A stretch of DNA of 64,000 nt. It comes from an uncultured Gammaproteobacteria bacterium. GTDB taxonomy: Bacteria > Pseudomonadota > Gammaproteobacteria > HK1. The first letter of the stretch is position 1, and the number at the start of each line of letters is the position of its first letter. A program made the translations under genes and the position numbers. Shown here piece by piece: positions 1 through 8,770 of this stretch. The notes below the pieces were generated by a model. That model worked only from the letters and a program-made list of their open reading frames with translations. It was not told the origin of the DNA and searched no databases. The stretch spans positions 806,001 through 870,000 of the forward strand of contig OY282353.1 of the NCBI GenBank assembly GCA_958295465.1, given 5' to 3'.

Positions 1-682
1 CGAGCAGTTCGTCTTCGGACAGATCGAGCAGGCTGGACGCCAAGACTTGTCCGAAGGAAATCAGCGCATAGTCCCCCGCCGCCATGGCGTCGAAGCAGTG
101 CAACACCTCTGCTCCCGTATCCTCCACCTGCCGCCAGTCGATGAGTCTGCGGTAGGCGTCAACGGCAGTCAGGTCGAATATCTTCTCTATATTGCACCTT
201 TCTATGAATTCGCACAGGAGTTTCGTGAGCAGGGAATCCGAATCCCACAATTCCGCAACCTGGGCGCTGAGCGGGCAGCTATAGAGTTGGATTGGTTCCG
301 ATGGACGCAACAGTCCGTACAACCCTGACAGAAACAGTGTGTGATGTCCCGATTCGGCGAGCTTCTTTCTTCCGTCTGCCCCCAATGCATGAAAGAAGCG
401 GCCGTCGTAGCGATGGACGGCGGGCAGGTAAACTGCCGTACAGCGGCCTCCGAAATCCACGCCTCTGTTCAGGCCACGATTAAAATCGAGCTCCGACAAG
501 GACACGCCCTGCCATTCGAGGGCCGCATCGCCCGTTACGAGTTGTCGCGCCGCTTCACGGCGTTCCAACAGTTGAGCCTTCAGATCCTGCGGCAATACGG
601 AGGTAATCGCCGCCCCCTCGTCGTATGCGGGTTCCCCGCCGCCCGACTTATTGAGCGAGCAGATCGTCAGGAACAACACCAT
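1..682 (-). CDS. YaaA-like (peroxide-stress/UPF0246-type) protein, C-terminus beyond window edge
   Basis: The reading frame runs off the left edge, so only about 227 N-terminal residues are visible. The stretch HTLFLSGLYGLLRPSEPI (about residue 110) is the hallmark of the YaaA/UPF0246 family, in which GLYGLLRP follows the core fold. The N-terminus VLFLTICSLNKS resembles the usual CSxxK opening. YaaA proteins are DNA-binding and limit iron-driven oxidative damage, but this is a distant relative and the function here is inferred. I chose the ATG at 682 because AAAGGAG lies 8 nt upstream; an in-frame ATG at 700 has no ribosome binding site. Nothing nearby suggests an operon partner. Confidence 0.6.
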   Translation of the reverse strand, partial: MVLFLTICSLNKSGGGEPAYDEGAAITSVLPQDLKAQLLERREAARQLVTGDAALEWQGVSLSELDFNRGLNRGVDFGGRCTAVYLPAVHRYDGRFFHALGADGRKKLAESGHHTLFLSGLYGLLRPSEPIQLYSCPLSAQVAELWDSDSLLTKLLCEFIERCNIEKIFDLTAVDAYRRLIDWRQVEDTGAEVLHCFDAMAAGDYALISFGQVLASSLLDLSEDELL

Positions 683-860
683 GCTTCGGGCTCCTTTCAT
701 TACACGCTAACTGGCGATCCGATCATCGGATCCACTCTAGCGTCCTCCTGGCCCCGACAGTCGCCGCGAGCGCAGTGCGATGACGGTGGGCCTCGAGTTG
801 ATCCGTCATCCTGTCCCGTCTCCCCGGAACCTGCAAGGTGAGCTACGGGTCGGTAGCGGG

Positions 861-1466
861 TCAATTCGGGCTTGACTCCTTCGGCTCCAAGTCCTTCTCC
901 GAGATGTCTGCCGAGAATTCGTGCGCGACCTTCAATACATGCTCGCTCGGCATGATTCGGATTTCTCCGCTTTTCGTCCGAGCGCGCGCAACATATCCTA
1001 TCGAGGCGTAGTGCTCTTCCGCTTCGTTCTCGCTGTACAGCGACCACTTTCCGGTTCTGGAGACTTTCGCTCCTTTCTCGATGTCCTCGACGTATGTTGC
1101 CGAAAGCAGCCTGCTCTGCTTTCCCCATACGTCGAATACCAGAAAGCGGATCTCCACAGCGACCAGTGCTTCCTTCGCCGTAAACGCGAATTTCGCTTCG
1201 TAACGGTATTCGCCCCGGCTGTACGTGTCGCCGGTCTTGTACACCGTCTTCACTCCCGTCGGATCGTGCAACGTCGCCGGAACTTCCGGGATATTGATGA
1301 CGATCCATTCCCGTTCCAGCGTCGAGGCCTCGTTCATCACGATCCCGTAACCTAAGGGCGTTCGTATGCTTCCTCCGGATGCCCGGATGACCTCTTGGGC
1401 GATTGCATTCCCTGTTACTCCAGCTAACGCAGTTGCGACTATCACTGCTCCCAAGTACGTCTGCAT
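861..1466 (-). CDS. secreted hypothetical protein
   Basis: The gene encodes about 201 residues. It opens with a clear Sec signal peptide (MQTYLGAVIVATALAGVTGNAIAQ, written here as MQTYLGAVIVATALAG then VTGNAIAQ) with a probable cleavage after AIAQ. The mature part is beta-rich and polar, with no family motif I recognise. I chose the ATG at 1466 over the in-frame ATG at 1511 because AGAGAGG sits 8-9 nt upstream of 1466 and the signal peptide begins there. Mature residues such as VEIRFLVFDVWG and the following SATYVEDI resemble periplasmic proteins that describe charge or modulation of secreted structures, but no function can be assigned. It stands alone between other small genes on the same strand. 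Confidence 0.7.
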   Translation of the reverse strand: MQTYLGAVIVATALAGVTGNAIAQEVIRASGGSIRTPLGYGIVMNEASTLEREWIVINIPEVPATLHDPTGVKTVYKTGDTYSRGEYRYEAKFAFTAKEALVAVEIRFLVFDVWGKQSRLLSATYVEDIEKGAKVSRTGKWSLYSENEAEEHYASIGYVARARTKSGEIRIMPSEHVLKVAHEFSADISEKDLEPKESSPN

Positions 1467-1619
1467 CTCCGATACCTCTCTTTTCGCTATTAGCTTCCGT
1501 TGCTGCTCCACGCTGCTCGCCGGCGGGATGCCGTAGCCGCCAGCGCCTCGGGGTTGGCGCTCCGCTCCGCCGCGGAATCAGCGACTATGACAACTCGCTG
1601 CGTGCGCCAGTGGCGCAGG

Positions 1620-1979
1620 CTACCGTTTCCGTTTGTAGCAGCCATTACCGTTATACGTGGCAACGCCGAGCAGCACCAAGACGCCACCGATGGTCGTGAA
1701 ATTGCAATCCCCTTCCTTACTACACTTTGCGAGTGCGTCCTTGAACCAAGGCTTTGTGAGTTCGCCCTTTCGCTGAAGCTGCTCAAAAGCGCGCCTCCAT
1801 TCCGACTCCGTTATCCCTTTTGCATGCCCCCCCTCTATCGTGTAGATGAGCGCGGGTTCTCCTCGACGTCTCCCCCAGCCTTTGACCACGCTGGTGGATC
1901 TGGGCCTTTTAATCGGCGTTCCGGGTTTTACATGCTCTTTGATCGCGGCCACGATGTCCTTCGGGTCTTGGATCGTCAT
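1620..1979 (-). CDS. small hypothetical protein with C-terminal hydrophobic segment
   Basis: The gene encodes 119 residues. The N-terminal two thirds are charged (MTIQDPKDIVAAIKEHV...), and a short hydrophobic segment (TTIGGVLVLLGVATY, about residues 95-109) is followed by a basic tail. This could be a C-terminal tail anchor. GAGG lies about 9 nt before the ATG. No domain is recognisable. The lack of frame disruption and normal codon use suggest a real gene. Confidence 0.5.
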   Translation of the reverse strand: MTIQDPKDIVAAIKEHVKPGTPIKRPRSTSVVKGWGRRRGEPALIYTIEGGHAKGITESEWRRAFEQLQRKGELTKPWFKDALAKCSKEGDCNFTTIGGVLVLLGVATYNGNGCYKRKR

Positions 1980-2342
1980 TGTTCGAACCTCGTCTAGCGC
2001 GAAAGCGGAAGAACGCGAAAGCTAGCACAAGTGCCATCTCGTCTTCCACGGACTCCGGGACACTCCGGCGGGCTGAAGGCGCGCAGGCACTCACCTACGT
2101 ATCCCTACGTCCGGCTCGTTCCTCGCACGGATTTCGGGTCACTTCGCAGATGTCGGCCAACTGCCTGTTGATGGTGTCGCCGGCGACGTGCTCGAGAGCG
2201 GGTTCGGTCGCGTTACCGATCGGCGCTTCCCTCCGGGCAGTCAACGGCGTTCGGCCAGTGTGTAAGGCCGGAGCGCCGCGGGCTTTCGGGATACTCCCGG
2301 AAAAACACACCGTTACACTCCGTAATGCTCCGTACAAAGCTG
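1980..2342. other. intergenic stretch without a supported gene
   Basis: About 360 bp lie between two small minus-strand genes. An open frame of 83 codons exists on the minus strand (2095-2346), but it has no ribosome binding site and no recognisable protein character and overlaps the end of the neighbouring gene. A short imperfect inverted repeat around 2280-2310 (TCCGGGAG...CTCCGG on the minus strand) may be structural. Nothing else is visible. Confidence 0.4.
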
Positions 2343-2687
2343 TCAATGGTGGTTGATTAGCTTCCCCATGACATCCGGGACTTCGCTTCGCGTCCCGCCG
2401 TCAATGTCATAGCTGGCGGAATAGGCAGTAACCAATGCCTGTTCCGCTGGCTGCTTGACGGCTTCGATGGCGGCTTCCGCCTGTTGCACGGCGGCTTCAA
2501 AGGCGGCATCCGCCTGTTGTATGGCAGCTTCGTAGACGGGACCGCACCTGTAGCACGGCGGCTTCATAGGCAGCATCCGTCTCCACGTATCGCGTGCAGG
2601 CTTCCACGCTCGGGATGCCTTGAGCCTGAACGGCAGGCAACGCCCCTGCGACGACCAACAGCGCAACCGTGGCCCGTATCGCCTTCA
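2343..2687 (-). pseudogene. frameshifted secreted Ala/Gln-rich repeat protein
   Basis: A signal peptide (MKAIRATVALLVVAGALPAV, then QAQ) starts at the ATG at 2687 with GGGGAGGA 6 nt upstream. After about 47 residues the frame must shift by one base near 2530-2546 to continue into a run of imperfect 10-11-residue units (EAAIQQADAAF, EAAVQQAEAAI, EAVKQPAEQAL) that ends at the stop at 2343. Each half is shorter than the joined product, and the repeat already begins before the shift (AAYEAAVLQ), which shows that both halves belong to one gene. The unit pattern predicts an amphipathic alpha-helix or coiled coil in the periplasm. Either a true mutation or a sequencing error could explain the break. 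Confidence 0.55.
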
Positions 2688-2799
2688 TGGTGTTCCTCCC
2701 CATCTGGCCGTTACCGCTCAGCGCCAGGGCAGTGACGGAGCGCCCGTCACCATCCCCGCCCCGTGTCACCCTCGCCGGACCACGCACCGGAGTGCCGCC

Positions 2800-3000
2800 A
2801 TGTCTGCCGACACGATTACGATTGTCATCGCCATCATCGGCACGGGTATCGTGCTCGGCGTGCTTATCGTTCCGATTCTGCGAGAGATCCGGGGCGACAT
2901 CGGCGGGATTCATCGCGACTTCGCCGACCTTCGCGAACGCATGGCCCGGATTGAAGGGTTGTTCGACGGATTCACGCGGCGAGAGTCCCCGACCGCGTAG
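2800..3000 (+). CDS. small membrane-anchored coiled-coil protein
   Basis: The gene encodes 66 residues. An N-terminal transmembrane helix (ITIVIAIIGTGIVLGVLIVPI, about residues 6-25) is followed by a short amphipathic helix with heptad-like spacing (IGGIHRDFADLRERMARIEG). Similar 50-70-residue genes are common as orphans in proteobacterial and symbiont genomes, with no known role. The ATG at 2800 has GGAG 7 nt upstream. A 9-bp stem-loop lies 18 nt after the stop. Confidence 0.55.
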   Translation: MSADTITIVIAIIGTGIVLGVLIVPILREIRGDIGGIHRDFADLRERMARIEGLFDGFTRRESPTA

Positions 3001-3008
3001 CGCCTTCG

Positions 3009-3104
3009 TCACCACCCCGCCGGTCCGTACAGGACCGGCGCCAGCGACCAGCCGAAGAGAGCCAGTGCCAAGGCCAGCAGCACGCGCCCCACGATGCGCC
3101 TCAT
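3009..3104 (-). CDS. possible 31-residue hydrophobic peptide
   Basis: The minus strand holds a 31-codon frame that starts at 3104 (MRRIVGRVLLALALALFGW...) with a basic N-terminus and a single hydrophobic helix. This is the layout of a small inner-membrane peptide. GGTGG precedes the ATG at a short spacing. Its 3' end overlaps the stem-loop that follows the convergent gene at 2800-3000. It is too short for certainty and could be chance. Confidence 0.3.
   Translation of the reverse strand: MRRIVGRVLLALALALFGWSLAPVLYGPAGW
3018..3040. terminator. stem-loop, likely terminator
   Basis: Arms CGCCGGTCC (3018-3026) and GGACCGGCG (3032-3040) pair perfectly around a 5-nt loop, 18 nt downstream of the stop at 3000. 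There is no T-tract, so it may be a weak or Rho-assisted terminator. Confidence 0.45.
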
Positions 3105-3182
3105 CGCGCCACCATCAAGGCGTTCGGCAGATGGCCACAGGACGCCAAGAGCGCCCGTGACCCTGCCCTTTGGCCGAAGGGC

Positions 3183-3712
3183 TCACGTGCCGGAGCGAGT
3201 ACTACGGCGGACCCGATGTCCGAAGCAATAGCCTGTGTCATAAGTCGCCTGATGCTCGGGACGTTCATCCACTCGCAAGCTCGCGATACCCCCTTGGTTG
3301 TCGATGATGTAGCCGTGCACCGTGAACGGATGCGCAGCCTTTATCCTGAGACGCCACCAAGGATGTTCAGTTCTGGGTGACCCGTCGGGGTCATAGTCCC
3401 GCTCAGGCAGTTCACTCGACGACCACCTCGTAGACCTGTCCCCGGCAATTTCTATGATCGTTCCGCCGGTCAGTCCCCCATTCGAGTCCATATAGTCCAT
3501 CTGGTTGTCGTGGTCGTCTGCGTCGTTGGGTCATTCTCTTGGCTGAAAAACAAGAATGCCCGGAAGCGGGGATGGCCCGGTCCCGGGACGCTGAGGACGT
3601 GGTATTCCCGGGCAGGGCACTCTTCCCCGACCGCCACCACGTCATGAGCCCCTGCCGCTGCGGCCATCAGGGACAGGCCGCACGTCAGTAGTATCCGTTC
3701 GAATCGGTTCAT
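3183..3712 (-). pseudogene. frameshifted secreted hypothetical protein
   Basis: A signal peptide (MNRFERILLTCGLSLMAAAA, then GAH) starts at 3712. The frame runs to about 3515, where a one-base shift is needed to enter the second frame that ends at 3183. The join point lies in a TGGTCG-rich stretch around 3505-3530. Upstream residues read FLFFSQENDP and downstream residues read MDYMDSNGGLTGGTIIE. The combined product would be about 175 residues, secreted, with no recognised family. With the gene at 2343-2687 this is the second frameshifted secreted protein within 1.4 kb, which suggests decay of the locus or local sequence errors. Confidence 0.5.
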
Positions 3713-3974
3713 CGTCCTGCCCTGCGGCTTCGCCGCCCGCAGCTACGATGCCGGCAGGTCATACCCTTCGTCTTCGGTACATGGACTTGAAGGTGTCCGG
3801 GTACACGGCCCGTACCCGGACCGCGTCCATGTCACCGTGTCCATGATGCGGACTACTGGCTTGCGCCATGTCCGTTTTTGTGGTTCTAAACCGATTCATC
3901 ATCCACGGATCCGCCTCGGGTTAGTCTCGTTACCCTACCCTGCCTCTCCGGGACCCTGCACCCGACAGGCGCTG

Positions 3975-4100
3975 CCCGCGCAACGCGCACTCGCCGGACG
4001 ACACGCCGATGCGCTTCAGGGCGGCGCGCATCATCGCCCGGTTGCTGGTCACCACCGGCTTCCCCAAACTCGCCTCGATGGCCGGCATCAGCCCGCCGGA
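3975..4100 (-). pseudogene. C-terminal remnant of an Asp/Glu racemase or maleate isomerase-like protein
   Basis: About 40 codons on the minus strand read GLMPAIEASLGKPVVTSN followed by RAMMRAALKRIG. This matches the conserved C-terminal block of the maleate cis-trans isomerase / arylmalonate decarboxylase / hydantoin racemase superfamily (LEAxLGKPVVTSNQAxxWxxLRxxG). No intact start or active-site Cys region is present upstream in any frame. It lies directly downstream of the hydantoinase on the same strand, where a racemase partner would be expected, so a former operon partner is likely. The call rests on this one block. Confidence 0.5.
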
Positions 4101-4281
4101 GGAGCTGCCGCCGGTGGCGTCCCCGCGGATACCACGCCGGATCCATGGTTCTCCCTGCCCGGCCCGGCAACTCGAACTTCCGCCGCCGTCGTCCACGACA
4201 CCCGGCTCAACGGCCTGGCGAATCGATGGACGCCGATCCCCCCACCGTGCAGACCGGCGGGCAGCGGAACGAGCTGTTGGC

Positions 4282-7200
4282 TCAACGACCCGGCGCATCG
4301 GTTGGCCCCGGTCCCCCGGAACGGGCGGCGGCAAGCCGCCGCGTCCGCGTCGCCTCCGCGTCGAGCCCTCCGGCCTCGTCGAGCACCACCGCGTAGAGAC
4401 GTTCCGCCGCCTCCCGGCTCACCAGCCCCTTCGCGACGTCCGCCGCCACCGCCTCCGCGGGACGCTCCAGCGGGTCGCCGTAGCCGCCCCCGCCCGGGGT
4501 CTCGAAGATGAGCAGGTCACCCTCCGGGATGGTGTGCTCCCCCTTGCCGGCCAGCCGCGGACCCGAGCGCAGGCAGGCCCGGCCAAGACGGCCGGCGGCA
4601 CCGCCCGCGCGGCCCCGGGCCGGGTACTTCATGCGCTCCAGCGAGGCGAAGAACTCGATCGGCCGCCCTTCGCTGCTCTCCAATTCGATGATCTGGCCCA
4701 ACCCGCCGCGCTGCCGGCCCGCGCCGCCGCTGTCCGGGATCAACTCGCGGCGGCGCACCCGCACCGGTACCGTACTTTCGGTGACCTCCACCTGCGAGCC
4801 CCACACCCCGCTCGGCCAGCCGGTGGCGGAGAGGCCGTCCGCGCCCGGCCGCGCCCCGGTGCCGCCGTTGTGGGTCAGCTCGATGGCGAAGGTGGTGGCG
4901 TTGGGGTCGAGCCCGGACAGGGCGGCGCTGCGCAACGGCAGGTCCCACATGCACGAAGCCCCCTCGGCCGGAACCCGGCCGGGCAGCGCCTGGTGCAGGC
5001 ATCCCAGCACCAGATCGCACGTGAGCTGCCCGATCGTATGGCGCATGGCCACCGGGGCGGGAAACGGCGCGTTGAGGATGCAGCCCTCCGGCGCGCTCAC
5101 CACGAAGGGCGCGAGCGAGCCCGCGTTGTTCGGAATGTCCGGCCCGACCACGCACCGGATCCCGAACACGCTGTAGGCCGCGGCGTAGTTCAGGGGCACG
5201 TTGATCCCGTAGCGCGAGCACGGCGACGTGCCGGTGAAGTCGGTGACGATCGCGTCGTCGCTCACCTGCATGGTGGCTTCGAGCACGATCTCGAAGTCGT
5301 AGCCGTCGAGCACCATCCGGTTGCGGTACACCCCGTTCGGCACCTCGGCGATGGCGGCCTTCGCGGCGGCGTTCGAGGCGTCGAGGACGTAGGCGCCGAG
5401 GCCGTCGAGGTCCCGGAGCCCGAATTCGCGCATCATCTCCAGGAGCCGGCGCCCTCCGACCTCGCAGCACGCGATCAGGGCGTAGAGGTCGCCTTCGTTC
5501 GATTCCGGCGAGCGCGAGTTGGCCTTGAAGATCCGCACGAGCATGGCGCTCACCGCGCCGCGCTCGACCAGTTTCATCGGCGGGATGAACAGCCCTTCGT
5601 CGTGCACATCGCCGCCGTTCGGCCCCATCCCCAGCCCCCCGAGGTCGTAGAGGTGCGAGGTGCAGGCGGTGAGCGCCACCGGGGTCCCGCCGTCGAACAC
5701 CGGGGCCACCAGCAGCACGTCGTTGAGATGCCCGGAGGCCATCCAGGGATCGTTGGTGGTGTAGATGTCGCCGGGCTGCATGGCGTCGAGGGGGACGTGC
5801 TCCAGCATCAGCCCCACCGCCGCGGCCATGGTGTTGATGTGGCCGGGGGTGCCGGTGACCGCCTGGGCGAGCATCCGGCCGTCGGGGGCGAAGATCCCGG
5901 CCGAGATGTCCCCGCATTCGCGCACGATGGGGCTGAAGGCGGTGCGGATGAGGACCTGGGCCTGCTCCTCGACCACCGCCTGGAGGCGGGTCCACATCAC
6001 TTCGTAGTCGATGGCGGAGCGGCGGTCCGGCGCGGGGCCGCCGCGCCCGTCGATCTCCTCCCGCCGGGTCATCACGATGTTCCCGGCCGTGTCGATGCGG
6101 GCCTCGAAACGCGGCGAGACGAAGGTCGTGGTCTGGGGCTCGACGATGAGCGCCGGGCCGGTGACGGTATCCCCGGGCGCGAGGTCCGCCCGCCGGAAGC
6201 AGGTGGCCACCGTCGCCTCCCCCGCCTGTCCCAGGGTGAGGGTCCGCGTGCCGGTGGGCTCGGGAGTGCCGCGCGCCGCGCAGTCGCCGGCCCGCGGCGC
6301 GGCCTCGGGCGGGGTGGAGACCCGCACCGACCAGTTCATCACCTCCAGCGCCATCCCCGGCACGATGCGTCCGAACAGGCGCGCGTAATCCGCCTCGAAC
6401 GCGGCCACCAGGCGCGCGACCCGCCCGGTGTCCAGCGTGCCGTCCGGAATGGCCACTTCGATCTCGTGGCCCTGTCCGCGGTAGCGCATGAACGCGGTGC
6501 GGGTCACGACCAGAGGCGCATCGCCCGCCCCGGCCCGCACCACCGCCGTGGCCTCCTCCTGCATCGCATCGAGCAGCGCGTTCACCGCCGCCACGTCGGG
6601 CTCCGCCATCCGGGCGCAATGGCCGCGCGGTTCGGGCACCCGGTGGCCGTGCGCCGCCGACGCCTCCACCCATTCCAGACTTGCCGAGACCCCGGAGCCT
6701 TGAGCGGCGACCGCCGGCGTCGCCACCCGTACGTAGTGGCTGCGCACCACCTCGAACGACACCGGCGCCGACAGGAACCCCACCGCGGACCCCGCCCCCG
6801 GCTGCGGCGGCACCACGATCCGGTCCACCCCCACCTTCTCCGCCACCCGCGTCGCGTGCAGTGGCCCGTTCCCCCCGAACGCCACCATCACGCAGTCCCC
6901 AAGGCTCTTCCCCTGCTCCGCCGCGTGCATCCGCGCCGCGTTGGCCATCGCCTCGTCCACCATCTGCGAGATGCCGTCCGCCCCGGCCGCCACGCCGATC
7001 CGAAGCCTGTCGCCGACCTCGCGCCCGACGGCGCGGCGGGCAAGGCCGAGGTCGAGCCGCAGCCGCCCTTCGGCGAAGGCGTCGGGATCCAGATACCCCG
7101 CCACCGCGTCCGCATCGGTCACCGTCGCCCACTCGCCGCCGCGCCCGTAGCAGGCCGGTCCGGGGTCCGAAGACGCGCTGCGCGGCCCCACCCGCAGCCG

Positions 7201-8244
7201 TGAATGCGCGTCCACGCTCGCGATGGAGCCGCCACCGGCCCCGATCTCGATCATCTCCAGCACCGGGATGCGCACCGGCAGCCCGCTGCCCTTGATGAAG
7301 CGCTCCGCCCGCCCGACCTCGAACGCCCGCGAGGTCCGCGGCTCCCCCTCCTCGATGAGGCAGACCTTCGCCGTCGTCCCGCCCATGTCGAACGACAGCA
7401 CCTGGGCGCAACCGCGCGAGCGGGCGACGCGGGCGGCGAGGATGGCCCCGCCGCTCGGCCCCGACTCGACCAGCCGGACGGGGAACGCCATCGCGGTGTC
7501 GAGGGTGGTCATGCCCCCGCCCGAGGTCATCAGGAACAGCGGGCAGTCGAACCCGCCGACTTCGAGACCACGGGCGAGGTTCCCGAGATACCCCGCCATC
7601 CGCGGCTTCACATAGGCGTTGGCCACCGTCGTGCACAGCCGGTCGAACTCCCGCACCTCCGGCGACACCTCGCTCGACAGGCTCACCGGAAGCCCCGGCG
7701 CCCGGCGTTCGACGGCCTCGCGCACCGCCTGCTCGTGGGCGGGGTTCACGTACGAGTGCAGCAGGCACACGGCGATGCTCTCGACGCCCTCCGCCACCAG
7801 GGCGTCCACCGCGCGATGCACGCTGTTGTGGTCCAGCGGGTCGAGCACCTGCCCCGCCGCGGAGACCCGCTCCGTGACGGTCGCCACCCGTTCTCTCGGG
7901 ACGAGGGTGTCGGGCTTCTCGATGTAGAGGTCGTACTGGTCGTAGCGCCGCTCACAGGCGATTTCGAGGATGTCGCGGAATCCCGCGGTGACGATGGCCC
8001 CGACGGTGGCGCCCCGGCGCTCGATCAGGGCGTTGGTCGCCAGCGTGGTCCCGTGGATGACCGCGCCGACGTCGCGCGGCGCAAGCCCCGCCCGCGACAG
8101 CGCCAGCCGGGCGCCGTCGAGGACCGCGCGCACCGGGTCATCCGGCGTGGTGAGGACCTTGCCGGTATGGCAGGCGCCGTCGTGCTCGACCGCCACGTCG
8201 GTGAACGTGCCGCCGATGTCGACGGCGAGCCGGGGGCGTGTCAT
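4282..8244 (-). CDS. fused N-methylhydantoinase A/B (HyuA-HyuB), 5-oxoprolinase family
   Basis: The gene encodes 1320 residues in one chain. Residues 1 to about 700 are the HyuA half: an actin-like fold with DIGGTFTDVAVEHDG at 9-23, LSFDMGGTTAKVCL near residue 300 and GAGGGSIASVD near 360. Residues from about 740 are the HyuB half, which begins IDYEVMWTRLQAVVEEQAQV and contains the conserved NDPWMASGHLNDV and GGGGYGDP blocks. The family hydrolyses hydantoins, 5-oxoproline or related cyclic amides with ATP, or acetone/acetophenone in carboxylase relatives. Bacterial A and B are usually separate genes, while eukaryotic-type 5-oxoprolinases are fused as here. GAGG precedes the ATG by 8 nt. The start overlaps the stop of the upstream DUF3375 fragment (ATGA). 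A racemase remnant lies downstream. Confidence 0.9.
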   Translation of the reverse strand: MTRPRLAVDIGGTFTDVAVEHDGACHTGKVLTTPDDPVRAVLDGARLALSRAGLAPRDVGAVIHGTTLATNALIERRGATVGAIVTAGFRDILEIACERRYDQYDLYIEKPDTLVPRERVATVTERVSAAGQVLDPLDHNSVHRAVDALVAEGVESIAVCLLHSYVNPAHEQAVREAVERRAPGLPVSLSSEVSPEVREFDRLCTTVANAYVKPRMAGYLGNLARGLEVGGFDCPLFLMTSGGGMTTLDTAMAFPVRLVESGPSGGAILAARVARSRGCAQVLSFDMGGTTAKVCLIEEGEPRTSRAFEVGRAERFIKGSGLPVRIPVLEMIEIGAGGGSIASVDAHSRLRVGPRSASSDPGPACYGRGGEWATVTDADAVAGYLDPDAFAEGRLRLDLGLARRAVGREVGDRLRIGVAAGADGISQMVDEAMANAARMHAAEQGKSLGDCVMVAFGGNGPLHATRVAEKVGVDRIVVPPQPGAGSAVGFLSAPVSFEVVRSHYVRVATPAVAAQGSGVSASLEWVEASAAHGHRVPEPRGHCARMAEPDVAAVNALLDAMQEEATAVVRAGAGDAPLVVTRTAFMRYRGQGHEIEVAIPDGTLDTGRVARLVAAFEADYARLFGRIVPGMALEVMNWSVRVSTPPEAAPRAGDCAARGTPEPTGTRTLTLGQAGEATVATCFRRADLAPGDTVTGPALIVEPQTTTFVSPRFEARIDTAGNIVMTRREEIDGRGGPAPDRRSAIDYEVMWTRLQAVVEEQAQVLIRTAFSPIVRECGDISAGIFAPDGRMLAQAVTGTPGHINTMAAAVGLMLEHVPLDAMQPGDIYTTNDPWMASGHLNDVLLVAPVFDGGTPVALTACTSHLYDLGGLGMGPNGGDVHDEGLFIPPMKLVERGAVSAMLVRIFKANSRSPESNEGDLYALIACCEVGGRRLLEMMREFGLRDLDGLGAYVLDASNAAAKAAIAEVPNGVYRNRMVLDGYDFEIVLEATMQVSDDAIVTDFTGTSPCSRYGINVPLNYAAAYSVFGIRCVVGPDIPNNAGSLAPFVVSAPEGCILNAPFPAPVAMRHTIGQLTCDLVLGCLHQALPGRVPAEGASCMWDLPLRSAALSGLDPNATTFAIELTHNGGTGARPGADGLSATGWPSGVWGSQVEVTESTVPVRVRRRELIPDSGGAGRQRGGLGQIIELESSEGRPIEFFASLERMKYPARGRAGGAAGRLGRACLRSGPRLAGKGEHTIPEGDLLIFETPGGGGYGDPLERPAEAVAADVAKGLVSREAAERLYAVVLDEAGGLDAEATRTRRLAAARSGGPGPTDAPGR

Positions 8245-8567
8245 CGGGCTGCCTCGTCGTCTGTTCCTGCCGCCCGGGCGATCGTCTCATTTCCAGGTTG
8301 AAAGGGCACTGGAGTTGCCCCGTCGCCGGCGCGTTCGCGCAGGGTGAACAGCTCGTCTTCCAGCGCTTCGGCCAGATCGCTCTGCATCAGCAGCCGCTGG
8401 TTCGGTGCAATGAAGGCCCGATGCAGAAAGCTCGCGATCAGCGGCACGTGATCCGACCGCAGGAGACGCCACGCCGGGTGGTGCTGGCGCAGACGGTCGA
8501 GTATGTCGTAGTCGAGATCCACGGCATCGCCGTCGGTGGCAGGTCTGCCCCGACCGGGAGCGGCCAT
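8241..8567 (-). pseudogene. N-terminal fragment of a DUF3375 (JetA-type) protein
   Basis: About 75-80 residues match the start of DUF3375: LDYDILDRLRQHHPAWRLLR, then PLIASFLHRAFIAPNQR and DLAEALEDELFTLRE. DUF3375 is the JetA subunit of the Wadjet anti-plasmid SMC system, normally about 480 residues. The frame leaves the homology after about residue 80 and ends in the hydantoinase leader region, with its stop overlapping the hydantoinase ATG. No jetB, jetC or jetD homologue is in the window. It is therefore a broken remnant, although the frame remains open and could be translated as a leader for the hydantoinase. Confidence 0.65.
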
Positions 8568-8770
8568 GTTATCTCATGGGCGAGCAGCGCAGGCTGATGC
8601 TGCCAAGCTTCCAGGGCGCAGGGAGAGGAAGGAAGAAGACGACCATCAACGTAACACGTAGCGGAGCGATCCCCGTCCTCGCGCTCGCCGCGACCTTCAC
8701 GGGATGCGGCGGCGGGCAAGGGAGTGTGGGAGCGGCTATATCATCCGAGCACTATCTTCATCTCCGTGCA

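Noticed and set aside
4009..7203. 1064-codon open frame on the plus strand opposite the hydantoinase
   Set aside because: Its composition (His/Arg/Gly-rich, no family motif) is that of an antisense frame in GC-rich DNA, and the opposite strand carries an obvious conserved enzyme.
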